Shown here: positions 6,370 to 13,131 of the stretch, piece by piece | Numbering within the stretch: the first letter of the stretch is position 1 | Layout: every line of letters begins with the position of its first letter | Source: Candidatus Krumholzibacteriia bacterium | GTDB lineage: Bacteria > Krumholzibacteriota > Krumholzibacteriia > G020349025 | Direction of reading: 5' to 3' | DNA length: 17,871 nucleotides | Assembly: GCA_035649275.1 (NCBI GenBank) | Contig: DASRJW010000077.1 | Coordinates: 1-17,871, forward strand | Position numbers and translations under genes: made by a program | The notes under the pieces: model-generated | Database searches by the model: none | The model's input: only the letters and a program-made list of their open reading frames with translations | Told to the model about the DNA's origin: nothing

Positions 6370-7581
6370 ATGAGCGCCCTGCCTGCCGAAGACGATGTCC
6401 GCTTCCTCGTCCACTTCGCCCAGGCACTGCACGACTACGGCTCCGCGGCGCACCAGGTGGAAGACGCCTTGGCAGGCCTCGCACGGCGGCTGAACGTGCC
6501 GGCGCAGTTCCTCGCCACGCCGACCTCGATCATCTTTTCCTTCGGCAACCTGGCGGAGCAGCGCTTGCAACTGCTCCGGCTCGAGCCGGGAGAGAACGAT
6601 CTCGGGCGTCTGGCGCGTACCATCGAGGTCGGGCGCGCGGTGCTCCATGCACAGCTCACCCCTGCCGCAGCCACGGCGCGTCTCGAGGCGATCGGCGCTG
6701 CCGCGCCGCTTTACGGCGCGCTGCCGACCACAGTGGCTTTTGGTCTTTCTTCGGCAGCGGCGGCGCGCTTCCTCGGCGGTGGTGGATTCGAAGTGGCGGC
6801 GGCGGCAGGCATCGGCATCCTGGTGCGGGTGCTTGCGGCTCTTTGTGCTCCCTTCCCAGGAATGGCGCGACTGCTCCCGGCGGTCGCGGCGGCACTCGCT
6901 TCTGCCGCGGCCGTGGGACTCGATCATGCGCTGGGAACGCAGCACTACCTGGCCACGGTGGCGGGCATCATCATGCTGATCCCCGGCCTCACGCTCACCG
7001 TCGCTTGCACCGAGCTCGCCAACCGACACCTCGTCGCCGGCACGGCGCGTCTCTCCGGGGCCATCGTGACTTTGGCGATGCTGGTCGTGGGGGTCGCCCT
7101 CGGCGTCAAGGCGGCGAGCTCGCTGCTCGGCGCTCCGCCGGCGGTGCTCTCTTCCGCGCTACCCTCCTGGACCCTCGTCGCGGCGCTCATCGCCGCCCCG
7201 CTCGCCTTCACGGTGCTGCTCGACGCCGAACTGCGCGACGCGCCGTGGATCCTCCTCACCTGCGGCCTCGGCTACGGGGGGATGCAGCTCGGAGCGCGGG
7301 CCCTGGGGCCGGAGCTGGGCGCTTTCGTGGGTTCTTTCATCGTCGGCCTGGCGGGCACTCTCTTCGGCGCGCTCCTGCGCCGGCCGACGGCCATCGTCCG
7401 CGTCCCCGGCCTCCTCCTCCTCGTCCCGGGGAGCATGGCCTTCCGCGGCGCCACTGCGCTCTTCGACCTGCAGATGGACTCGGGCCTGCAGATCTTCGTC
7501 CGCGTCCTCCTCACCGCCGTCGCCCTCGCCGCCGGCCTGCTCGTGGCCTCGGTAGTCAAGCCGGCGCGCCTGTTCGATTAG
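6370..7581 (+). CDS. ThrE-type threonine/serine exporter family protein
   Basis: A 403-residue inner-membrane protein of the ThrE family, which exports threonine and serine using the proton gradient. It is the full-length form that joins a YjjP-like and a YjjB-like part. The N-terminal soluble region (residues 1-115) has the family pattern FAQALHDYGSAAHQVEDAL and ATPTSIIFSFG. About ten hydrophobic segments follow, with the two loop motifs IPGLTLT (204-210) and VPGLLLLVPGSMAFRG (345-360), the second in the C-terminal half. The ATG at 6370 starts directly before the conserved region; the frame stays open to 6244, but that would lie inside the divergent FKBP gene. No ribosome site is seen. It converges on the hydrogenase-like operon with only 27 bases between stops. 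The substrate is inferred from the family. Confidence 0.88.
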   Translation: MSALPAEDDVRFLVHFAQALHDYGSAAHQVEDALAGLARRLNVPAQFLATPTSIIFSFGNLAEQRLQLLRLEPGENDLGRLARTIEVGRAVLHAQLTPAAATARLEAIGAAAPLYGALPTTVAFGLSSAAAARFLGGGGFEVAAAAGIGILVRVLAALCAPFPGMARLLPAVAAALASAAAVGLDHALGTQHYLATVAGIIMLIPGLTLTVACTELANRHLVAGTARLSGAIVTLAMLVVGVALGVKAASSLLGAPPAVLSSALPSWTLVAALIAAPLAFTVLLDAELRDAPWILLTCGLGYGGMQLGARALGPELGAFVGSFIVGLAGTLFGALLRRPTAIVRVPGLLLLVPGSMAFRGATALFDLQMDSGLQIFVRVLLTAVALAAGLLVASVVKPARLFD

Positions 7582-7608
7582 CCCCATCCGTCCCGGAGTT
7601 CGCGGTTG
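7582..7608. other. Short convergent gap without a recognisable terminator
   Basis: This 27-base gap separates the stop of the ThrE-type gene from the stop of the last gene of the hydrogenase-like operon. I see no hairpin or T-tract here, so transcripts from the two strands may overlap. Confidence 0.5.
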
Positions 7609-8391
7609 TCACGCAGTGGCTTCGATTTTGCCGAGCAAGCGCAGGAGGCCGTCGAGGATCGAAAGGGGGTGGGGCGGACAGCCGGGAACATAGAGGTCCA
7701 CCGGGATGCCAGCGACGCCGTCGTGCACCTCGGGATGGCCGGCGTAAGGGCCGCCGGAGATGGCGCAGGCGCCGACGGCGATCACGAGACGAGGCTCGGG
7801 AACGGCATCGTAGGCTTTCTCGAGCGCGAGCCGCATGTTCTCCGTCACCGGGCCGGTGATCAACAAGCCGTCGGCGTGACGCGGCGAGGCCACGAACTCG
7901 ATCCCGAAGCGGCCCAGGTCGAACACCACCGTGTTCAGCACGTTCACCTCGGACTCGCAGGCATTGCAGCCGCCGGCACTCACCTGACGCAGCCGCAGCG
8001 AGCGCCCGAGCACGCGCCGCAAGCGGGTGTGCATCGCTTGCGCCAGCTTCTGGCTGGTGCCGCGCAGCACGAGATCGTCACGCTGCGACGCCGCCACACG
8101 GTACTCGGCGCTGTAGGCGATGGCGCCCGTCGGACAGGCGTCCACACAATCGGTGCAGAAGAGGCAGCGGCCGAGATCGAGGGCGAGACGCTCGTCGAGC
8201 CCCGCGCCCACTCCTCCGAGAATGATGGCCTGGGTGGGACAAGCGTCGGCACAGGCTCGGCACCCGTCGACGCACTTCGCCGCTTCCAGCATGGGCCGGC
8301 CGCGGAAGCGCTCCGGAAGCGGAGAGGAGGTGGGCGGGAACGCGAGTGTGCGCCGCCCCTGACGCAGCCGCTCCACGAGAATCCTCAGCAT
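7609..8391 (-). CDS. Fused ferredoxin-type (HyfH-like) and NuoB/HyfI-like iron-sulfur subunit
   Basis: A 260-residue protein joining two subunits that are separate in E. coli hydrogenase-4. Residues about 35-95 form a two-cluster ferredoxin domain: Cys40, 44, 47 and 51 (CxxxCxxCxxxCP) and Cys76, 79, 82 and 86 (CxxCxxCxxxCP). Residues about 125-255 form the small subunit of group 4 hydrogenases, homologous to NuoB, with Cys142 and Cys145 in GGCNACE, Cys209 in VGACA and Cys238 in VPGCPP. This CxxC spacing is the hydrogenase type rather than the adjacent Cys-Cys of complex I. All twelve ligands for three [4Fe-4S] clusters are present, so an electron wire to the large subunit is predicted on the cytoplasmic side. 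GAGGAG lies six bases before the ATG. It is the last gene of the operon, 30 bases after the large subunit. Confidence 0.92.
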   Translation of the reverse strand: MLRILVERLRQGRRTLAFPPTSSPLPERFRGRPMLEAAKCVDGCRACADACPTQAIILGGVGAGLDERLALDLGRCLFCTDCVDACPTGAIAYSAEYRVAASQRDDLVLRGTSQKLAQAMHTRLRRVLGRSLRLRQVSAGGCNACESEVNVLNTVVFDLGRFGIEFVASPRHADGLLITGPVTENMRLALEKAYDAVPEPRLVIAVGACAISGGPYAGHPEVHDGVAGIPVDLYVPGCPPHPLSILDGLLRLLGKIEATA

Positions 8392-8421
8392 CGCACGCTC
8401 CTCATCGTCAGGGGCACAGCG

Positions 8422-9951
8422 TCACAGATCGTGGCCGCAGTACGACAGATCGAAGCTCTTGTTGCACAGCGGGAAGTCCGAGATCTGCTGTTGCCGCATT
8501 GCCATCGATAAACCCGCCCAGTTGCGGAACGAGGGATCCACCACCTTGTAGCGCGCGAAGGCGCCGGCCGCGTCGGTGCTGGCCACATGGCAAACCTCGC
8601 CTCTCCAGCCCTCGACCACCGAGACCGCGACTGCCTCCGGCCCCAGCGAGCCGATCTCGGCTCGCAGCGATCCAGCCGGGAGCTCCTCCAGCAACCGGCG
8701 TATGAGGTCGAGACTCGTCTGCATCTCCTGCCAGCGCAACTGGGCGCGGGCGTAAACATCCCCTTCGGCGCATGTCGCCACCGGCACCTCGAGGACGCGC
8801 CAAGCGCCGGAGGGGAAATCCCGGCGGGCGTCGATCGCGAGCCCCGAAGCGCGCGCTGTCGGGCCCACCAGTCCGAGCTGCATGCAAGTGTCGTAGGGCA
8901 GCGTGCCGATATTCTCGAAACGCCCCCGCACCGCCGACGTTTCGAAGAGCAGGCGCACGGCGCCCGACACGTCGTGTCGGAGGGTGTCCAGGCGCTGCAG
9001 ACAGTCGACAACGAGGGCCGCGCTCAGGTCGAAACCCACCCCGCCCGGCCGCAGCATGCCCCGCCCGAAGCGGCTGCCGCACAGCGTTGCCGTCAAGTTG
9101 AGGAAATCGCCGCGGAGGCGGCCGCAAAACGACGCCGTCGGCAAGAAGCCGATGTCCTGCGCCAGCGCCCCGAGAGCACCGGTGTGGCCGGCGAGCCGCT
9201 CGAGCTCGAGCGCCACGGCGCGGAGCGACTGGGCGCGCGGCGGCGCCTCACAACCCGCCAGCGCTTCCAGCGCCAAACAATAGGCCGTGGCGTGCCCGAT
9301 CGTCGTGTCCCCGGCCAGCGTCTCCATCTGATGGATGGTGCGCTTGCTGGGACCACCCACGAGCGCCCGTTCGACGCCGCGGTGCTGGTAGCCGAGGGCG
9401 ATCTCGAGGTGCAGAACCTTTTCGCCGTCGCACTGGAAGCGAAAGTGCCCCGGCTCGATGATGCCGGCGTGGATCGGTCCCACCGCCACCTCGTGCACCC
9501 CTGGACCGGCGACGGTGAAGAACTCCTGCACTCCGGGAAACGGTGGCTGCGGCTGGGCTCCGTCGGCGCCGTGGACGGAGGGCGCCCCGGGCTCGGGGCG
9601 CTGGAAGCGCACCGGCTTGAGCCACGGGTGGCCCTGCGGCTCGAGCCCGTATTGCTCGGCGATCTCCCGCTCGAAGGACCCGGCCTGCGGGCACTCCGGC
9701 GTGAGCGACGGATAGGCGTCCCGCGCTTCGGACGAGAGCAACTCGAGCTCACCGCGATCACGGTTGCCGAGCACCGCTAGGAGGCGTACGACTCCACCCA
9801 GCTCCGGCACGCCGAAGAACGCCATCAAACTACGACGGCCCGCCACCTCCTGGGCGATGCGCCGGCGGAAGTCGTCCATCGGCAGCCGAGTGACCGCTGC
9901 CATGGCAACGGCCTCGCCCGGGCGCACGATGCACGTGGCGCCCACCGGCAT
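8422..9951 (-). CDS. HyfG/HycE-like large subunit (NuoC-NuoD fusion) lacking NiFe ligands
   Basis: A 509-residue peripheral-arm subunit. Residues 1-120 are a NuoC-like domain (SFEREIAEQYGLEPQGHP at its end); the rest is NuoD/HycE-like, with VGPIHAGIIEPGHFRF at 157-172 and GYQHRGVE. In true hydrogenases a CGxC pair (L1) precedes the H-x-x-A-Y segment; here it reads METLAGDTTIGHATAY (about 209-224), with no cysteine. At the C-terminus the DPCxxC motif (L2) is replaced by NKSFDLSYCGHDL, which ends the protein with no cleavable tail. A NiFe centre therefore cannot form by the usual ligands, and the subunit belongs with Ehr-type complexes. The start at 9951 is well supported: its ATG overlaps the upstream TGA by one base (TGATG) and GGGAGG lies six bases before it, so translation is probably coupled. 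The frame extends to 10068, inside the preceding gene, without support. Confidence 0.9.
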   Translation of the reverse strand: MPVGATCIVRPGEAVAMAAVTRLPMDDFRRRIAQEVAGRRSLMAFFGVPELGGVVRLLAVLGNRDRGELELLSSEARDAYPSLTPECPQAGSFEREIAEQYGLEPQGHPWLKPVRFQRPEPGAPSVHGADGAQPQPPFPGVQEFFTVAGPGVHEVAVGPIHAGIIEPGHFRFQCDGEKVLHLEIALGYQHRGVERALVGGPSKRTIHQMETLAGDTTIGHATAYCLALEALAGCEAPPRAQSLRAVALELERLAGHTGALGALAQDIGFLPTASFCGRLRGDFLNLTATLCGSRFGRGMLRPGGVGFDLSAALVVDCLQRLDTLRHDVSGAVRLLFETSAVRGRFENIGTLPYDTCMQLGLVGPTARASGLAIDARRDFPSGAWRVLEVPVATCAEGDVYARAQLRWQEMQTSLDLIRRLLEELPAGSLRAEIGSLGPEAVAVSVVEGWRGEVCHVASTDAAGAFARYKVVDPSFRNWAGLSMAMRQQQISDFPLCNKSFDLSYCGHDL

Positions 9952-11477
9952 CACCAACCTCCCAGCGCCTGCGCCACCGCACGCAGCAAGTCCTGCAACG
10001 CCGCGGGCAGCGCGAGCCCGAGACCCAGCGCGGCGAGCGCCAGGAGCGCGATCGGCGCCATCGACCACAGTGATTCGCCCTGCAAGCGAGCGGACACGAG
10101 GGCGCCGAAGTCACTCCCGGGCGGGGATGGCGTCGCCGCGCCCGAAACGGGTGCCGGTGTGCCCTGTGCCATGCGCAACACCGTGGTCGCCATGCCGACG
10201 AAGATGATGACGAGGAGCAGCAGGTACGCCGCCGCCACCACGTTGCGCCCCTGGTCGAGCGCCCCTTTCAGAATGCCGAACTCGCTCAGGAAGGTGCCGA
10301 ACGGCGGCGAACCGTTGATGGCGAAGAAGCCGAGCAGCCAGAAAACTCCGGTCGCCGGCAGGAACCGTAGGATGCCCCGCACCTCGTGCGACGCTTTCGT
10401 CTTGTAGGCGGTCACGATGTTGCCGGCCACAAGGAAGAGCATCCCTTTCACCAGCGAATGATTGATGGCGTGCAGCACCGCGGCGAAGGCCGCGCTTCCG
10501 CCCAGCCCGACGCCGAGCGACAAGATCCCCATGTGCTCGACACTCGAGTAGGCGAGCATCCTCTTGTAGTCCCTCTGGCCCACCAAGAAGACGGCGGCCA
10601 CTGCCATCGAGGCGAGGCCGAAACCGAGCAACAGCCCGCGGACCAGATCGCCGAGCCCCGCTGCCAGGCACACCTGGACGGCGCGCAGGATCCCGAGGAA
10701 AGCGCAGTTCAACAGCGCCCCGGAGAGCAGCGCCGAGACCACCGACGGCGCTTCGCTGTGCGCATCCGGCAGCCAGGTGTGCAGCGGCGCCAGTCCCATC
10801 TTGGTGCCGTAGCCCACGAGCAGCAGGATGAAGGCGGCGCGCAGCCACTCGGAATGCAGCGTCGGGGCGCGCTGGAGGAGATCTGCGAGCAGCATCGAGG
10901 CGGGTCCGCCGTTGCCGTCCGCGGCCGCCACCGAGAGGAACAAGAAACCGAGAAGCGCCACGGCAATGCCGACCGAACAGATCATCAGGTATTTCCAGGT
11001 AGCCTCCAGCGAGCGCCGGTGGCGATGGAAGTAGATGAGGGGAGCACTCGCGAGCGTCGTGGTTTCGATCCCGACCCAAAGGAGACCGAAGTGCTGGCAC
11101 AGAGTCACAAAGGACATGGAGGCGAGGAAGAACAGCAGGCAACCGACGAAAACTGCCTCCGGGGCGTTCGAGAACAGCAGGCCCTCCTGGAAGTCGGTGC
11201 GGTCGCCGTGCTGCTCGCGCCCGAGGTAGCCGACGGCGTAGACAGCCACCGCCAGGAAAAGAGCGCTCGTGATGCTCAGGAACAGCAGCCCCGTCGCGTC
11301 GAGGGCCAACCAGCCGTGCCATGTCGGCTCCGCCGGCGCGAACCACAGGCTCAGCACGAGGCTCGCGTGGGCCGCCGCCACCAGAGGCAGCAAGGCGCGG
11401 CGCAGGCGGACGCGCCGCACCAGGAAGGCCAGGAGGCCGGCCGCTGCCGGCAGGAAAACGAGGAGCTGGAGCCGCAT
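9951..11477 (-). CDS. HyfF-like antiporter-type proton channel subunit
   Basis: A 508-residue membrane protein of the NuoL/M/N and MrpA/D superfamily, closest in pattern and operon position to HyfF. About 14 transmembrane segments are visible. Key ionisable residues of the family are present: Glu138 in LLWVGIETTTL (TM5), Lys226 in GYGTKMGLAPLHTWLPDAH (TM7) with His233, and Lys344 in NHSLVKGMLF. These residues carry protons or coordinate ion flow in complex I homologues, so this subunit should pump ions when the peripheral arm turns over. Ion type and stoichiometry cannot be read. The start lies two bases after the HyfE-like stop, with AAGG upstream; the stop overlaps the start of the large subunit. 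Confidence 0.9.
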   Translation of the reverse strand: MRLQLLVFLPAAAGLLAFLVRRVRLRRALLPLVAAAHASLVLSLWFAPAEPTWHGWLALDATGLLFLSITSALFLAVAVYAVGYLGREQHGDRTDFQEGLLFSNAPEAVFVGCLLFFLASMSFVTLCQHFGLLWVGIETTTLASAPLIYFHRHRRSLEATWKYLMICSVGIAVALLGFLFLSVAAADGNGGPASMLLADLLQRAPTLHSEWLRAAFILLLVGYGTKMGLAPLHTWLPDAHSEAPSVVSALLSGALLNCAFLGILRAVQVCLAAGLGDLVRGLLLGFGLASMAVAAVFLVGQRDYKRMLAYSSVEHMGILSLGVGLGGSAAFAAVLHAINHSLVKGMLFLVAGNIVTAYKTKASHEVRGILRFLPATGVFWLLGFFAINGSPPFGTFLSEFGILKGALDQGRNVVAAAYLLLLVIIFVGMATTVLRMAQGTPAPVSGAATPSPPGSDFGALVSARLQGESLWSMAPIALLALAALGLGLALPAALQDLLRAVAQALGGW

Positions 11478-11479
11478 GC

Positions 11480-12124
11480 TCAGCCTTTCAGAGTCGAGAT
11501 CCTCGCCACGTCGATGGAGTCGAACTCGTTGCTGATGTGATGCACCGCGATGCCCATGACGAACACAGCGACGAGCACATCGAGGAGAATCCCGAGCTCC
11601 ACCCAGAGGGAGCCTCCATGCGTCACGGTCACGGCGAACACGAAGATGCCGTTCTCGGCCACCAGGTAGCCGAGCACCTGGGTCAAAGCCTTGCGACGGC
11701 TGATCACCAGGAAGAGCCCGGTCAGCATGGTCGAGAAGGCGACGGGCACCGCCAGCGACGAGGCCACGGGCCCCGGTAGCTGCAGGCGCGCCCCCATATA
11801 CATCGAAATCAAGAGGCTCGCGACCCCCACCAGGATCGACAGCGTGTAGCCGACGAACGGCTCGATCTCGCGGCGCTTGTGGACGGAACCGAGGGTGCGC
11901 AGCAACAGCCGCCGCAAGATCACCCCCTTCACCAGCACGATCACTGCGGCGAGAACCAAGATCCGCGGCGTCAGCGCCCCGGCATGGGTGAAGAGCAGCA
12001 GCACGCCCAGGATCACTCCCTGAACCGCCACGGTGCGGATACAGCCCCCGAGCCGACTCGACGCCAGCAGCAGGAAATTCGTCAGCACGATGGCGATGAG
12101 TGCCGTTTCGATCCAGGCGCTCAT
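11480..12124 (-). CDS. HyfE-like membrane subunit
   Basis: A 214-residue protein with about six to seven transmembrane segments, the same size as E. coli HyfE (about 216). Matching features are the AENGIFVFAV segment with a membrane glutamate, VELGILLDVLVAVFVMGI, and a C-terminus ending DSIDVARISTLKG, very close to the HyfE ending. Its glutamate-containing middle is related to NuoK/MrpC and should be part of the ion path between the antiporter-like subunits and the peripheral arm. The ATG at 12124 has AGAGGAG five bases upstream. The frame runs on to 12835, but that part overlaps the HyfC-like gene and has no membrane character. The 89-base gap before it is the largest in the operon and holds an inverted repeat. 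Confidence 0.88.
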   Translation of the reverse strand: MSAWIETALIAIVLTNFLLLASSRLGGCIRTVAVQGVILGVLLLFTHAGALTPRILVLAAVIVLVKGVILRRLLLRTLGSVHKRREIEPFVGYTLSILVGVASLLISMYMGARLQLPGPVASSLAVPVAFSTMLTGLFLVISRRKALTQVLGYLVAENGIFVFAVTVTHGGSLWVELGILLDVLVAVFVMGIAVHHISNEFDSIDVARISTLKG

Positions 12125-12142
12125 GCCCACTCCTCTCTCGTT

Positions 12143-12186
12143 CCGCACGTCCGGCCGAACGGCCCGGTGCTCCCTCGGCCGTGCGG
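12143..12186 (-). other. Inverted repeat in the HyfC-HyfE intergenic gap
   Basis: The arms 12143-12149 and 12180-12186 are perfectly complementary over seven GC-rich bases, and the enclosed 30 bases contain further GGCC-type self-complementary pieces. It ends just upstream of the HyfE-like ribosome site. It may be an mRNA-processing or stabilising structure, or an attenuator, that sets the ratio of HyfB-HyfC to the later subunits. Function is inferred from position only. Confidence 0.35.
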
Positions 12187-12213
12187 CGGTTGCACGCCCC
12201 TGGCGTTGCCGAT

Positions 12214-13128
12214 TCAGCGCAAGGTCAACAACAGCGCCAGCGCCGCCAGCGCGCCAGCCCCAGTCAGGAACTGCGGCACGCGCAGCAGTCGCAGTCGAGC
12301 TGTCGTCGACTCGATGATCCCCACCACGACGGCCAAGAGCACCATACCGAGCACGAAGACCGCAGCATCGAGCGCCGGCGTGCCGCTGCGACACGGCACC
12401 GTGATCCCGACCACCAGAGCGCCGAGCGCCCACAGCTTGAGCGCAGCCCCGTACTGCACCAGCGCCAAGTCGGGGCCGCCGTGATCGAGCACCATGGCCT
12501 CGTGGATCATGGTGAGCTCGAGGTGTGTGTTCGGATCGTCGAAGGGAATGCGTGCGTTCTCCACCAGCAGCACCACGAAGAGCGCCACTGCCGCCAGCAC
12601 GAGGACCGGCTGACCGGCGCGGGACCAGGTGTCGGGCGACACCGACGGGATCATCCCCGAGAGCGAGAGCGTGCCGGTCTGGCGCGCCAGAGCCAGCAAC
12701 CCCAGCAGCAGCACTGGCTCGGCGAGGGCCGCGAAGGCCACCTCGCGGCTCGCCCCCATGCCCTCGAAGCTCGACCCCGTGTCGACCGCCGCGACCGCCG
12801 TCGCGAACCGCCCCAGACCGAGCAAATAGACCCACAGGATCAGGTCGCCGGAGAAGCCGAGCAATGCCGGCGTGCCTCCGTGGGGCAGAAGACAGAGCGC
12901 GGTCGCGACCGCCGCCAGCCCGACGATCGGGCCGGCGCGAAACACCCAGGTCGTCGTGCGGCTGTAGACCGCACCCTTGCGCAGCAGTTTGGCGAGATCA
13001 TGGTACGGCTGCAGCCAAGGGCGACCGCGCCGCCCGGCGAATTGCGCCTTGGTGCGATGGATGACCGACTGCAGCAGTGGCGCCAGGAGAAGCGCCATCC
13101 CGACGTAGGCCAGGGAATCGAAGCGCAT
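12214..13128 (-). CDS. HyfC/NuoH-like membrane subunit
   Basis: A 304-residue protein with about eight transmembrane segments, homologous to NuoH, HycD and HyfC, which anchors the peripheral arm and forms the entrance of the quinone/ion channel (E-channel). Family hallmarks: RPWLQPYHDLAKLL (36-49), GASREVAFA with Glu129, and ENARIPFDDPNTHLELT starting at Glu190, with Glu204 and Glu210 (IHEAM). The retained acidic residues suggest a working coupling channel. The start is three bases after the HyfB-like stop, with GGAGAG eight bases upstream. Confidence 0.93.
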   Translation of the reverse strand: MRFDSLAYVGMALLLAPLLQSVIHRTKAQFAGRRGRPWLQPYHDLAKLLRKGAVYSRTTTWVFRAGPIVGLAAVATALCLLPHGGTPALLGFSGDLILWVYLLGLGRFATAVAAVDTGSSFEGMGASREVAFAALAEPVLLLGLLALARQTGTLSLSGMIPSVSPDTWSRAGQPVLVLAAVALFVVLLVENARIPFDDPNTHLELTMIHEAMVLDHGGPDLALVQYGAALKLWALGALVVGITVPCRSGTPALDAAVFVLGMVLLAVVVGIIESTTARLRLLRVPQFLTGAGALAALALLLTLR

Positions 13129-13131
13129 GAC

